Assembly: GCF_030272615.1 (NCBI RefSeq)
Contig: NC_081411.1
Span: 161,769,089 to 161,833,088 of the forward strand
DNA: 64,000 nt
DNA from: Cryptomeria japonica
Lineage: Eukaryota > Streptophyta > Pinopsida > Cupressales > Cupressaceae
Direction: 5' to 3'
The translations under genes and the position numbers were made by a program. Position 1 is the stretch's first letter; every line of letters starts with the position of its first letter. The notes beneath the pieces are model-generated. The model searched no databases, was not told the DNA's origin, and saw only the letters and a list, made by a program, of their open reading frames with translations. Of the stretch, positions 1 to 11,968 are shown piece after piece.

Positions 1-529
1 TCTTACAAAACAATTTTTTGCCCAATTTCACACCTCCTTACTGAAATTGCTTTTATTCTTATTAATTAGGATTAAAAAAAAAAAAAATTAGTTATTTCTT
101 CGACCCTTTGCAATATATGACCCCCCTTCGTGTTTTTTTTTTTTAGATTAATGGGTCACTGCGATTATTTTTCCAAGTTCGTCTTTGGACATTTTTTTAT
201 AGTAAAAGAAAAGAATAGGGCAATCAAAATGGTCTCTACGAACTCAAGAAAATCAATCTTAATATTTACATCAATGGGAGGGGAATATTAGCAAGCAAAA
301 AGGAAAATGGAACATGTCAAGGCCAACAAGACAACAAGGAAAAGGATATTATATACCCTTTGGAATAAAACTATGTACTATTTGAAAACATGCTCAAAAT
401 TACAATTAACGAAATCATTTTCTAAGGGACAACTTTTTAATGTAAAATGGAGGGAAATGTCAATAGTTCATCAATAGGTTATAGAAGGTTCACATTACAA
501 TTAAATTTTGAAAAAATAAAAATTATTTA
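1..529. other. AT-rich intergenic, no gene seen
   Basis: No coding frame, repeat family or RNA gene is recognisable. Around 420-529 the text begins to resemble the inverse of 20150-20350, so the dispersed repeat described in the next entry may extend into this stretch in a more diverged form. Confidence 0.5.
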
Positions 530-1480
530 TATAATCTTTAGTATGTTTGGTTTTAATTTTTATAAATTTGAGTGAGAATAATATGAATAAAACATCTAGT
601 ATTTTTTAGTTATAGAAGTAAACTTTCATAAAAAGCTAGATTCTTTTTAAAAGAATTAGTACTTAGAAGAGAATTTCAAATCTTAGTATAATGATCTTTC
701 CGAGAGTTTCATAATGTCAATGTTAATAAGTCTATGTAGATTGTTCAAAATGGATATGTGTGCATCCTATCAAATAGTGTAATAATATAATAAATATTTA
801 AGATAGCAAACATTTAATCTCAATACATACCCTAAATTTTCTCTTAAGATGACATGTTTTGAGGAAAAAATTACATTTATATTACATGTGGCCTCTTTTA
901 TGTTTTAATAGTAAATAAATGAGATTTTTTCTACATACTCTATGTCTAGTATAACAAATAAAAAATTTGATTCATTTTTTAAATTTTGAAAGGAAACGCA
1001 AGTGTAGACCATAGAAAATATAGATGGAGAAGCCTTTAGTTAAACAATTCAAAACATCATACAACAATTTTGGATGGTGTCACATTTTTTATAAGTCAAA
1101 AATATTATATAGAGTCACAAGAATATAAAGTCTAACACAATATGTTATTGTAATTTAGAGAAATTTTAGAGTGATAGTAATTTGACTCTTAGTAGATGTG
1201 ACCACCAAATAGTTAAAAGATGCTAGATATTAAGTGGCATAGGATGTCAATGTATTTTTTCTAGTTTGATATATTTTAAGAAGGTTTTATTGTAAAATAA
1301 TTTTCATTTAATCTAAAGTAATCACACAATATATTCATTATTTATGTTGAAATAAAAGTGAGATCCATTTAGATCTTGTGGAGCAAAATTAGCAACATAA
1401 TACCAAAGATTTAACAAGGGGCACAAACTAAAAGGTATGGTTCTACATTAATAAGGAAAATGATAAATAAATATTGAATG
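530..1480 (+). repeat. Dispersed repeat, copy 1 (homologous to 18150-19200)
   Basis: This block aligns by eye, in the same orientation, with 18150-19200. Shared landmarks include the tttggtt..aatttttataa..ttga start (about 545 and 18155), the stretch reading gtgtagaccatagaaaatat (about 1001 and 18609), and taagtggcataggatgtca (about 1232 and 18931). The last 140 bases (1340-1480) recur more loosely at 2060-2230, both containing gtgagatccattt and ggggcacaaact. No protein is encoded. The family also forms the arms of the inverted repeat at 17905-20805. Confidence 0.65.
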
Positions 1481-2540
1481 ATTGCAATGATGAACAAATT
1501 AACATAACACCTAGTTGGGGTGTTCTTTACCCCGTGGCTCTAGGGGAGATTTTTGGTATGCTGTGTTGTGGGCCTCCTTTGTGTTGGATATGATTGTCAC
1601 CTCTTCTTTGTTGGCCTCTATGGCCCTACTCCAAGAGGGGTCTGTTGGATATTTCCATGACTTTTTGGATTCTTCCTCTATCGATGTGGGATTTGTCTCA
1701 TTTGCTCCTTGGTCTTTAGATTTTGTTGTCCTAGGTTAAGGGAAACTGGAAAATTTCTTCTCTCGTGTTTTTCTATTAAATTGAGTCTAATGGCTTTAGA
1801 CTTCTAATATTATAGCCAACTATTTGGAGGCTAGGTTTGTTGTATGGTTGTGGGGTGGTTGCTAGATGGTTGAGTAATATTTTGTTGCAGTATCCTTCTC
1901 TGAGTGCCTTTTAGACCCCCGCCCCCCCCAAATTGAGAGTCTTGGGTCCCTCCAAAAATTATTGTTTGAAGTTTTGGATTTGTGTTAAAACCCATTTTTC
2001 CCTTAATTAAAAACATAATATTAATCCAATGTAAATATTAAAAAATCACACAACATATGATTACTTGTGTTGAAACAAAAGTGAGATCCATTTGGATCTT
2101 GTGCAAAAAATTTAACAATATGACACAAGACATTTAACAAGGGGCACAAACTTATATGTATGGGACTACACTAATAAAAAAACTTATAATTAAAAAATAA
2201 AAACTTGAAATGATAAATAATTAGCATAATATTAATCAAATGTAAAGATTAATTATACAACAAATTTAAAACATCATCACATTATTAATAATGACAAGAA
2301 TATGGTCCTGTCTAGTTTTAAGTGAAGATTGAAGTTGGATCAATTAATGACATTGAAGCTCTTTTGAATATTTATATTAATGCATGATATTATATTCTAT
2401 GTGAAAAATGAGTTTCTCTTTTTGGGTGGGTTATACTTTACAATTTAGTGTATGGTGGATTTTTCTAGAATATGGATAGATAGGATTTCTTTATAAAATA
2501 TACTAAAACTAGTAGTATGAAATAACTTTTATTTATTTTC
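1481..2540. repeat. Non-coding stretch with diverged copies of the same repeat family
   Basis: Positions 2060-2230 repeat the end of copy 1. Positions 2380-2480 match 17960-18060 (ttatgttctatgtgagaaag.. and ..gtggtggat..) and the inverse of 20690-20770. A 74-codon open frame at 1515-1739 has no recognisable domain and I do not call it a gene. Confidence 0.45.
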
Positions 2541-3160
2541 TATGGGGTAGATAGGGAGAAATCTAGTTGGGTTGGTTGTGCAGGAGTAATAAGAGATGAG
2601 TTTTATAGCTTGCTTCAACTAGTGACACTCTTTGGGAATCCAGACTAATCACCTTGCAAAAGTCGCTACTACTTCCCATGACATCAAACTAGCACACTCT
2701 TTTGGCTATAGGATGTTATGGATTGATGGTGGTTCTCTTGAAATTATCAATTTCTTGAAGGGGTCTCAAAGTACCAACAAGTCAATTGATACATTGGTTA
2801 AGGACTCCATCAAACATATTCAAAGAGTTTGATAATTTTTTTATTTCTCATGTTTTTAGCGAAGGAAATGTGCTAGCAAATTCCTTTGTAATATAGGTGT
2901 ATTAAGGGGGTAAGAACGTAATTGGAATTGGAATTTCCCTCTCCCTCCCAATGTCAAAAAAATTTTAAAACTTGATGTGCTCCATAGATGATAATTTGGT
3001 AATGGTATTTTGGAGGGTCATTTCCTTAGGCCTCTACATTCTTGGGAGGGAAAAAAATTTTAATGGTGACATTTGGTAGTAATATCTACACTTGCGATGC
3101 CATTTATATATTACCACATCAATTGTCGGTATTTTTCACTCTTAGTTTAATTTTCCTAGC
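2540..3160 (+). pseudogene. LINE (L1-type) 3' end: RNase H remnant
   Basis: The two frames here together read as the C-terminal RNase H domain of a plant L1-type ORF2. A first stretch (2548-2625, VGCAGVIRDEF) is followed after a frameshift by GIQTNHLAKVATTSHDIKLA and the second strand and helix of the fold, where the usual Asp is retained in WIDGGSLEIIN. The same element family appears inverted at 19600-20100, and both copies share the downstream text ggagggtcatttcctt. The copy is 5' truncated and broken by a frameshift and stops; no RT domain lies upstream. It sits directly after the dispersed-repeat segment, as its relative at 19600-20100 also does. Confidence 0.75.
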
Positions 3161-4190
3161 TCTCAAAAAGTGCTTGATTGTAGGAATGATATTATAGTTT
3201 GTTGTAAGAAAGGGAATGTGAAGGGGTGGTGCAGGTTGTGGGAAAATCTTCTTTTTGGACGTTTGTAGTTGTGTTCAATCATGGGTAGAGATAGTAATAG
3301 CCAAGAGATCATTTCTTGTAATGGTGTTAGGTAGAAAAGCTAGGTTTGGAGTATACTAAAAATGGTGGGGTTATGTCTTACTTGGAGTGTGTCCATGGCT
3401 ATGACCTGGAGTGTTTTTGTTGGATCATATTATTTTGGTTTTGATATGCATTAGAGGATGCATTAAGAATTTTTTATGGGTACCACCTTGGCATATGGAT
3501 ATCGGTGTAAGGTATTTGGTATCATAGGATGTTCTTTGGCTAATTGATTGCTATTTCTACATGTTACATTTGGTAGCATCTTTGGTGAATTTCCTATCAT
3601 TTGGAGATTGTTCGATTCATCTTAAATGGATGCATTGTGGTGTGCTTTAGTTCCCTCTTTCTGCTTGAGTGGAACACTCTGAGTATTTTGGGTCTATGTG
3701 GCCAATTTCATCTAATAATTCTTATTCTATGTTGGTCAACCCTAGATTAAGTTTTTCAATGATCAATATCATATTTAAGGAGTACAAATGTATGAGTTGA
3801 GAGTGGTCAATTGTGTGGAGTGTGGATTATATGATTTCATGACAAGTTTATGTGAATGATATGCATGTTGATTTGAGATTACAGAAGTGAAAAAGATGGA
3901 TATTTAAAGGTGATATATTCAAGGAGACAATGTTTTGTGATTGTGGTGATTAATTAGAGATATTTTCCATGATTTTGGTCATTTGATCCAATAGTTCAAG
4001 GAAAATTTTATCTTTAGGAGATCTTTCTCATTTTCATTTCTACAATTTCGTTTGTTGCTGATTGATAGTGTCTTTTGGTATTAGATTGTATCTTGTCCTA
4101 AAGTAGTAAGCCTCAGTTGTGCAAGTCCTTTTATCTTACCCTAAGTCAGTATGTCGTAGCCTTGCAAGTCTATTAGGTACTTTTTCTCAT
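3161..4190. other. Intergenic or decayed element tail, nothing identified
   Basis: The first 100 bases may still be LINE 3' tail. After that no frame, LTR end or tandem repeat can be recognised. Positions 4080-4150 resemble text near 62390-62440 (cctaag.. and ..gcaagtc), suggesting a shared old repeat, but the match is weak. Confidence 0.35.
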
Positions 4191-4634
4191 TGTAAGAATT
4201 TGTTGAATATAGCCAAGATCTAGTTCACAAATAGTAGCATAAATATAAGAGAGACAATAGTTTGATAGGAATAATTTGTATTCTCATCAATATGAAAATA
4301 GGATCAACTTGATTAATCAATACAAAGAAGATGAGACTGCTTATAAAGGAAAGGCCATATGGATATGTGAGCACACAATCATGACATGTGGCTCAATGAG
4401 ATACAAGGGTAGGTAGGAGTTGGTAGGAGAAATAATAAAATATTCTACAAGATCTTGACTATCCACTGAAGGTAGAATGTAACAAGCTAAGACCACAAAA
4501 GGTGTAATTTATCCTACATGCATCATCCCTATGTGCACACTTCCCTAAGTGTCTCATATCCAAACTACTATGAGATGCATTATCCTAAGCCAACTTAAGT
4601 AAACTATAATTATCAGACATAATTTACACCAACA
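4191..4634 (-). repeat. Ty1/copia 3' LTR (minus strand)
   Basis: On the minus strand the copia coding remnant is followed by a purine-rich ...cttaaggggtg and then TGTTGGTGTAAATT, an LTR-like start. The block ends on that strand with ..AATTCTTACA, giving TG...CA termini over about 444 bp. A TATA-like TTATAAGCAG lies inside on the minus strand near 4340. Boundaries are inferred from termini and the adjacent polypurine run, because no second LTR is present in the window to confirm them. Confidence 0.55.
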
Positions 4635-4904
4635 CACCCCTTAAGTGCAACTTAGGAGAATGTAGACTCAAGCTAACAATACAAGATGGGTCCCAACTAC
4701 TAGCCATGTTAGGTAGTGATGTACAAATGTAAATTAAAGAAAAGAAATACAATCTCTCACAAATGGAGAAAGGGAGGAAACCAAGTGGGAAAAATTTCTC
4801 ACCACAAACAAAGATGAATTTACAAAAGAAAATATCAAGGACAAAACCTCAAATATTAAAAAGTGCACCCCATAAGAGAAGAAGGAGAATTCAGGAGATC
4901 CTCC

Positions 4905-5059
4905 CTAATGAAATGTGTCGCAACCCCAAGAGAGCTCGCAACTGTTGATACTTACTCTCAGTGAAGGGTTTGGTGGATATGTCTATAACCTACTCCATTG
5001 TGTGACAATACTGTAAATTAATGACCTACTCTTGAATAAGCTCCCTAATGTAGTGCATA
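4905..5059 (-). pseudogene. Ty1/copia RNase H C-terminus (minus strand)
   Basis: The minus strand encodes the end of a copia polyprotein: HYIRELIQE, NLQYCHT, then DISTKPFTESKYQQLRALLG, the typical C-terminal IFTKPL-type motif of copia RNase H. It continues the fragment at 6047-6620 across the insertion at 5060-6042. Two in-frame stops fall where Gln is usual, consistent with CAG or CAA to TAG or TAA change. It is followed by about 270 bp of 3' UTR and the LTR at 4191-4634. Confidence 0.75.
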
Positions 5060-6042
5060 CAGAAAAAAGAATGGAGCTATGTTGCACTTTCAGCCAACTA
5101 AGGGTAGTTCGATCGAACTACCCTCTGGTTGTGTGGCACCGAAAGTCTGGCCAGACTAAATTTGGCATGGACTCAGTTCACCCAGACTCCCTACTCTCAA
5201 ACGTTCTCATTCAACATTTTTTTTATATTTATAGCTAAGTTTAGTTTGGTTGGACTAGCCTATGTGTATGGCACAAAAAAGGTGAAAATTAGTATTTCTG
5301 AAAATTTTCACTTTTGCTCAATTTTTCTTCCAGTAGAATTTTTTTTTTACAAAAAATTAAAAGAAACCCTTTTGCAGTGCTCAAAGTCACGAATCTAGAC
5401 ATATAATTTTTTAAGTATTTTGATTAAATTTAATATTTTTTATTAATTAAACATTGCGAGTAGCTTTTTAAAGTTAAATAAGAGGTTGATTAGAAATTAA
5501 AAAATATATTAAATGATATTAAAAAAAATATGTTTCACTAGATGAGAGAATCTTCTCGAAAAGGTTTTTTTTTTTTTTTTGGCTTAATAGTAAATTTAGT
5601 ACTCAAAAGGTGACACCAAATGAAAACTGTCAAATTTAGCTAAGTTGGGCATCAAAATATTATAACGAGAAAAATATACATCAAAATTTTTATTATTAGT
5701 TTTTTTAATATTGCATGTATATGTTTTCTGTTTGGAACAAAAAATTAGAAAAAAATAAGTCCATTTTCATTTTTTTTGTGGCACCGACTAGAACCCCTGA
5801 TTTTTTAGGAGTTTTTAGCATTAAAAAATCTAGATTTGAATATATAAAAAAGCTATCAATTTTTTTCATAAAAAATTAAAAAATAATAGACATAAATTTT
5901 AGTAATATTTCTACATTTGATCAGTTTTTATCATTTTAAAATTCAATTTAGAAATGTGACTTTTATGTGGTCGAAGTTAAACAATTTTAGTTCTGTTGGT
6001 CGGTGCATTTATAAAAGTTTGACACAACATTGTGTTTTTAAC
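5060..6042. mobile_element. 983-bp AT-rich insertion in copia RNase H, flanked by CATA
   Basis: The copia reading is interrupted here. Reading ends on one side at gtgCATA (5056-5059) and resumes on the other at CATAtgtatct (6043-6046). Removing the block leaves a continuous RNase H reading with one CATA, which supports an insertion with a 4-bp target duplication. The block has very AT-rich flanks and a GC-richer section at 5095-5170 holding a 24-bp palindrome. It encodes no recognisable protein and I see no clear terminal inverted repeats, so the element class is unknown. Confidence 0.55.
5101..5124. repeat. 24-bp perfect palindrome
   Basis: The bases from 5101 to 5124 are identical to their own reverse complement, with the centre TTCGATCGAA. 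The stem is GC-rich relative to its surroundings (agggtag.. / ..ctaccct). It lies 41 bp inside the left end of the 983-bp insertion. It could be a cruciform, a hairpin in RNA or a protein site; no function can be assigned. Confidence 0.8.
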
Positions 6043-6046
6043 CATA

Positions 6047-6620
6047 TGTATCTACGTGTTTTTGTTTCATTGATATTGGACGAAGTTCTTTGAGATTACA
6101 ATAGCACTCTGATTATCACAATGTAGAATTGTAGGTTGTGTTGTGGTGAACCCAAACTCTGTGAGAATATGTTGAAGCCAAATAGCCTTAGTCATTGTGT
6201 TAACAACCCCCTAATACTCAACCTCAGTCAAAGGGAGAGAAATAGCATGCTACTTCTTTCTTTGTCAAGAAATGGGGCCCAGATGAAGATGGAAGTTGTA
6301 TCCTAAAGTAGACTTACGATCATAAAGATCACCAACCTAATCTGAGTCTATGTACTCAACCAAGTTAAGTCTTGTGCCTGCTACATAGTGAATCCCATAA
6401 TGATGTGCACCCTAGATGTAGTGCAAGATGCATTTGATGACTTATCAATGAAGCTCATGGGGTTCTGACATAAAATGTGAAACCATGCCAACTGTAAATG
6501 AAATATCAGAGTGTGTATGAGTCAAGTAGATGAGACTACCCACAAGCTAATGATACAATGTAGCATCAACAAGGGGAGTGAATCATTTAGCCTCAAGCTT
6601 GACTCCTGAAAGAAAACGGT
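6047..6620 (-). pseudogene. Ty1/copia RT end and RNase H (minus strand)
   Basis: On the minus strand this reads as the RT to RNase H part of a copia polyprotein: LVGSLIYLTHTHSDISF (the connection region after RT), then DSD..GDLYDRKSTLGY, GPIS, a degenerate AEAEY segment, and CDNQSAIVISKN. These are the usual RNase H landmarks with the catalytic acidic residues partly visible. Several stops interrupt it. The N-terminal half of the polyprotein is missing: the match ends near 6620, where unrelated sequence (probably the LTR of the next element) begins. Confidence 0.75.
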
Positions 6621-7963
6621 GCAAGGCACCTATCACTCCATACAAATTTTGGTTTTCTCTTAAGTATTTTATGTTGTCTTTCATGTTGTAATAAGTGGAC
6701 AAACCATTTGGGACTTAATGAAGTCAAGGTTGAGTTGTCCAAACTTTTGTTGTGTTCAGGATGTTGATATCCTAGAAAGATGTAATGTTGATGTTGTTCA
6801 TAGGTGCACTACTCTAAAATAGAGTCATCATGTAATAATGGTGTAATGTATTGTTTTAGGTCTCCTAGGATGCATAGAGGGATTGTTGTTCGCAGTGAAG
6901 AAGTTGGTTGTAACCAACTAAATCATGATGTTAAAAGACAAAGAAAATGTCATTGTACACATTGGAGGAGTTGGAATGCAAAGCAAGTTTTGGTTGTAAG
7001 GGAAAAAACCTTGTTTTACACCATTTTCATTGTTTTTCTTTGTTTTTGTTTTTTTGTATGGTTCAGTAAGGACTTGTTAGAGGAACCTAGCTATAGGGAA
7101 TGAAGGATGGGTGAATCTACTTTCCATTGAGGTAGATTGAAATATTTGATTATGTTTGGTTGCAGAGATTCCAACCATTCTTTGTGAACTATGTACAAAA
7201 CCCTTGTAGACTAGGGTTTTAGCAATAATTGGCTCTAACTTGAGCATCCACTGATGGCACTAGATTGAAATTTTTAGTGTAGGTTTCTTCACTTTGCAGA
7301 ACTTTGTGGTGATTTTACAATGATACCCTAGGTTCACAGCTAGGAGTTGGTGAGACTAGGACAACAGAAGATGTGCATTTTCAAAGCACACATGGATTGG
7401 TAGTGCCCAAGTTGAAAAATGGTTGGAGACTCCTTTGAATTCCCTTAAATAACCTATGATTATTTTGTGCAGAGGTTTTGACTGGTGAATCTTTATAAGA
7501 CCATGTTTGTGAGTCACACGGGTAGGCCTAAAACCCTTAAAAATAGGACACTTCTACAAACCCCATGTGTATAGAGAACCCAAATGCAATTTCTCAATAG
7601 TGTGTATATATATAGGAAAAGTGTGATCACAAATGTAATTTTTTTGGGCCCTTGTGTGGCTAGATGTGAAACTAATCCGGGCTGAAAACTATAAGAGGAG
7701 GGCTAATTGAACTAAACATGTTTGGAGCCTGTTATAGCCAAGATGACCTTGGGAAGGCTTGAAAATCGGTTTAAAGGTGATAAAACCCTTAGAAGACACA
7801 AAATACATTATGTAATTTCATGTTACCCTCATGGAACAAGTTTGTGAAGAAAGATCTTTTGCAGAGGTTGTTGGAGTATTCAGAAGTTTAGATAGGGATT
7901 GAGATGGAATCATCAATAGAAAGACTCAATAGGGAGAAATCTCAAAGAATATTTGCATCATAG
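6621..7963 (+). other. Probable 5' LTR and leader side of the gypsy element
   Basis: No gene is seen. Because a tRNA primer site begins at 7964 and the bases just before it end in ..TGCATCA, the upstream kilobase is probably the gypsy 5' LTR. A TATA-like run gtgtatatatatagg at about 7599-7613 would suit an LTR promoter. The left end of the LTR cannot be fixed because the 3' LTR is absent. A 99-codon frame at 6804-7103 is probably fortuitous. Confidence 0.4.
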
Positions 7964-7976
7964 TGGTATCAAAGCC
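7964..7976 (+). other. Primer binding site of gypsy element (tRNA-iMet type)
   Basis: tggtatcaaagcc differs by one base from the common plant retrotransposon primer site tggtatcagagcc, complementary to the 3' end of initiator tRNA-Met. It lies about 255 bp upstream of the gag-like frame, the expected order. Confidence 0.65.
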
Positions 7977-8218
7977 ACCCTTTGAAACATCAGTGTATGT
8001 CAGACTATGAGGAACGAGAAGCAAGTTCAATGCTTCTAAAGGCAATAACACCAGACTCCCTTCGACAGATGGTGACAGAGATATTAGAAGGATTGAAGGA
8101 TTAGGATGGAACAAAAGAGACCAGAGATGTTAAGAAGGAGAAGGGGAAGCTTAAGAAAGAATGGGGAGATGAGATAGATGAATAAGTGGAAGATGAGGAG
8201 GATTAGGCAATAGTAGCA

Positions 8219-9470
8219 ATGCCTCAAGACAAAAAACTATTCTTGGATGCAGACAAATTTATCTCCAAGGAATATTTTGATGGACTACCCACCTATGGAG
8301 GAAATATCAATAGAGAGGAGTTATTAGATTGGATAGAAGCATTGAATAATCATTTTGATTATAAGGAGGTACTAGAGGAGAAAAGGGTAAATGTAGCCAT
8401 GTCAAGGTTGAGGGGATCAGCCCTAGTTTGGTGGAACATGATACAAGAAGAAAGGGTAGAGGTAGGTAAGAAAGAAAATAACTTCATGGGAGCATATGAA
8501 GATAAGGATGAAAGCTCAATTCCTACCACGGGATTATGAAGTTCAAATCCACAAGAAATTGTAAAATTTGAAACAAAGGGAACTAGATTTCATTGCATAC
8601 ACTGAGTAATTCCACAAACTAAGTTTGAGGGCTAGGAAACATGAGAATGAATTGGAGAAATTCACAAGATACATGAAATGTCTTAGGAAAAAAATACAAG
8701 ATGAAATAAGAATTCTCACACCAAACAGTATTCACAATTGTTTTTAGTTGGCAATAAGGTCGGAGGAAAAAATCAAAATGAGAAGTGAGAAAAATCAGAA
8801 GCATAGAGGTGGTAAGAAGTTCAAGGGTAGAGGAACCTTTGGCAGATGGCACAATGGTTCGAGAAGTGAATAGAATAAAAACCAAGAAGAAAGTGGGGAA
8901 TCTCAAAGAGGGACATATAGATGATCCTTTAGAGGGAGAAGCAATTTTAGAGGCAGGTTTGGAAACTCAGTGACATGAAATATAGTCTTCACCAGTAGGT
9001 GTTACCAATGCAATGAAGTTGTATATACCATGAGTAGGTGCCCGAGAAAGGCCTCAAGTTCATCAAGTTCATACATGGGTGAGAGAAGGACTTAGTTAGT
9101 GCAAGAGGAGGATACTCAAAGTGTGACCTCTCCAATCAGTAAGGCAGGGCCAGTGACAGATGGAGAAAATTTGATGATGCGAAGAACAATGTTAAAGATA
9201 CCCCAAGCTCAAGAGCCACCATAGAGGAAAAGTATATTTAGGACCACTTGTAAGTCACGTGGAAAAATTTGTAAGGTTATTGTGGATTTAGGTTCCACTG
9301 AGAATATTGTCTCAATTGAAATGGTGGATAAGCTCAAACTGAAAAGATTGCCTCATCTCACTTCCTATAAGTTATCATGGCTCAACTAGGGTCAATATGT
9401 CTTAGTTGATGAACAAGCATGGGTGGAATTTGAAATTAGTTAATACAAAGACAAAATTCTATGTGACATA
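8219..9470 (+). pseudogene. Gypsy gag, zinc knuckle and protease remnant
   Basis: The start at 8219 opens a gag-type region: LLDWIEALNNHFDY, then RLRGSALVWWN, characteristic of the retrotransposon gag family. Near 8490 a single frameshift moves the reading to the frame used by pol, and several stops follow. At about 9001-9043 a knuckle CYQCNEVVYTMSRC is recognisable with Tyr where His should ligate zinc. The protease site at about 9275-9300 reads VIVDLGSTE, with Leu instead of the Ser or Thr of the DSG/DTG active site. Both changes fit a single C-to-T change. The product would have formed the particle shell and processed the polyprotein; it is inactive here. Confidence 0.8.
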
Positions 9471-11636
9471 TTGCCTATGGATGCATGTCATCTACTCTTG
9501 GGTCGTCCATGGCAATATGATGTGAAAGCCTATCATGATGGAGAAAAGAATAGTTATCTCATCACCAAGAATGGTAAGAAGTATCAAATGGATCCATTAT
9601 CTAATCTAAAGGAGGAGAAAAAATTAGTGTCAAGTGTTATGTTGATGAGTGGCAAACAGTTCATAAAACTGTTAAAAAATGAAGGTAATCAGGGCCATGC
9701 TATAGTGCTAAAGCTTAAAGATGAAGCTAAGGAAAATCCAATGGGTGAAGTGCCTCAAGAAGTGCAAGATTTGTTAAAGCAAATAGGGGAGGTTATAGGA
9801 GATGATATACCTAATTATTTTCCTCCAATGAGGGATGTCAATCACCAAATAAACTTGATACTAGGGGCAAGTATGCCTAACAAAGCTTCTTATAAAATGA
9901 TACCAAGCAAGAATGAAGAGATTGCCAAACTAGTGCAAGAAATCTTAGACAAAGGGTTTATTAAAAAGAGTTTGACTCCTTGTGTTGTTCCCACTGTTCT
10001 AGTGCCTAGAAAAGGAGGAAAATGGAGGATGTGCATGGAATCAAGAGTAATTAATAAGATCACCATAAGATACTCATTTCCCATGCCAAGGATAGAGGAT
10101 CTATTGGACAATCTAGGTGGAGCATGCTACTTCACAAAGGTGGAATTGAAATCTGGTTATTATTAGATAAGAATCAAACTTGGTGATGAATGGAAGACCT
10201 CATTTAGAAATAATGTAGGCCTATATGAGTGGTTGGTGATTCCTTTTGGCCTCACAAATGCACCTAGTACCTTTCAAAGGCTTATGAATGAAGTCTTAGT
10301 TGATTTTATTGGCAACTTAATTATTTTGTATCTTGATGACATTTTGGTCTTCAACAGGTACAAGGAGGAACACCTTAAGCATGTGGAGATGGTCTTGAAG
10401 AATTTGAAGGAGGCTCAACTCAAAATAAACTTTGAAAAAAGTGAGTTCTTGAAAACAGAGTTAGTTTACCTTGGTTTTGTCATTTCACAAAGCTGTTTAA
10501 AGATGGATCCAAGTAAAGTAGAGGCAATACTTAATTGGCCTAAACCAAGGAGCATAATTGATGTTAAAAGTTTTCATGGAATGGAATATTTTTATAGGAA
10601 GTGGTATGTTAGAAGATACTCCACATATGATTTGGAGTTGTATGCCATGGTGCAAGAATTAAAGAAGTGGCACCATTACTTGCTACCCAAAGAGTTTGTA
10701 GTTTATACTGACAACCATGCCCTTAGTTTCCTTAATGGGAAAGAGAAATGGAATCAAAGAAACCTAAAGTGGGTTCAATACTTACAATCCTACACATTCA
10801 CTATCAAGAACAAAAAGGGCACTGCAAACAAGGTAGTTGATGCATTAAGTAGAAGAGTCATGACTACGCAGGAGATACAAATGCAAAGTGTTGGATTGAA
10901 TGAGTTAAAATACCTCTACAAGGATGATAAAGACTTTTCTGAGATATATGCTATTATCTCTAGTTTTTCTAACACCTCACATTTTTCTTATTCAGTGTAT
11001 ATGATACAAGAGGGTTTGTTGTTCAAAGGAAACCTTCTTTGCATTCCCCAATGTTCTATGAGATAAAACATTATTCAAGAAAAGCATCAAGGAGGTCTAG
11101 GAGGTCATTTTGGAATAGATAAAACTATGGAGCAGGTTAGTAGGTTTTACCATTGGCCCAAGTTGCAATCAAAAGTGAGAAGGTTTGTAGAACAATATGA
11201 AATTTGACAAAGAGAAAAAGGTTCATCAAGTAATGTAGGTCTATACCAACCTATGGTCATACCTCAGAAGCCTTCACAATGTTTAAGCATGGATTTTGTG
11301 TTAGGCTTATCAAGAACTCCAAAGGGATTTGATAGTGTGTATGTAGTGGTTGATAGGTTCAGAAAGAAGGAATATTCAATACCTTGCAAAAGCACCAATG
11401 ATGCCACCTACATTGTAGGACTCTTCTTTAAAGAGAAACTTATAATTCATGGCCTTCCAATTAGCATAGTCAGTGATAGAGATATAAAGTTCTTAAGCCA
11501 CATTTGAAGAACACTTCAGAGAAAGTTGGGAACAAAATTATCTTGTTCATCTACCTACCATCCTCAATCAGATGGTCAGATGGAGGTAGTAAATAGATCC
11601 TTGGGTAATCTATTAAGATGCACCTGAGTCAATTAA
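9471..11636 (+). pseudogene. Gypsy pol remnant: protease end, RT, RNase H, integrase
   Basis: The protease tail MDACHLLLGRPWQYD leads into RT: VPRKGGKWRMC, INKITIRYSFPMPRIEDLLD, VIPFGLTNAPSTFQRLMNE and the catalytic YLDDIL at 10329-10340. Near 10580-10600 RT jumps from FHGMEYFYRK straight to RNase H text (YDLELYAMVQELKKW, VYTDNHALSFLN); an in-frame deletion has removed the RT connection and the first part of RNase H. Integrase follows with a damaged HHCC region, MDFVLGL, SDRD and STYHPQSDGQMEVVNR, so the DDE triad is still visible. Stops at 10164, 11064, 11205 and 11505 break it. Ends at the junction near 11630. Confidence 0.88.
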
Positions 11637-11968
11637 CTAGGTATCATTACCTGTATGAGTCACCAAAGCCACAATGAATGCATCACCATCTTCCTTCTCG
11701 GACTAGGAATCAGAATCAATATTATTCTTTTCTTCTTTGCATTCCTTACCGATGTGACCTGGTTTACCATAATTCTGGCAAATGACTCTGGAATTTCTAA
11801 GAGATTTCGATCTCCCTTTCGATTTGGACTTATCGCGCTTCTCATTCTTCTTCCCTTTCTCTTTAGGTCTTCCACAAATAGTTAGGGATTCCTTCAAATA
11901 ATGGGATACCTTCCTTCACATCTCTTCACCAAGTAGTGCACCCACCACATCTTCAGATTTCAAAACAA
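11628..11968 (-). pseudogene. Ty1/copia gag-protease fragment (minus strand)
   Basis: Read on the minus strand this gives a copia gag C-terminus: a Lys-rich linker (EKGKKNEKRDKSKSKGR), the knuckle CQNYGKPGHIGKEC in which the second Cys is Tyr, an acidic linker, and the protease site LIDSGAS at about 11629-11650. Stops stand where Trp (before LIDSGAS) and Gln are usual. It belongs to a different copia from the plus-strand element at 12186. The fragment ends in the protease motif exactly where the gypsy integrase ends, with about 9 bases (agatgcacc) readable as part of either element. Confidence 0.75.

Larger units (their letters stand above)
7964..11636 (+). mobile_element. Degenerate Ty3/gypsy retrotransposon (internal region)
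   Basis: Domain order is PBS, gag, CCHC, protease, RT, RNase H, integrase on the plus strand, which defines Ty3/gypsy. The 3' part of integrase and the 3' LTR are missing: at about 11630 the sequence switches to a minus-strand copia fragment. Apart from one frameshift in gag, nearly all remnants stay in one frame with nonsense codons. Lineage within Ty3/gypsy was not determined; no chromodomain is visible because the end is lost. Confidence 0.85.

Noticed and set aside
4763-4948. 61-codon basic plus frame
   Set aside because: It overlaps the minus-strand copia RNase H end and 3' UTR and has no support of its own.
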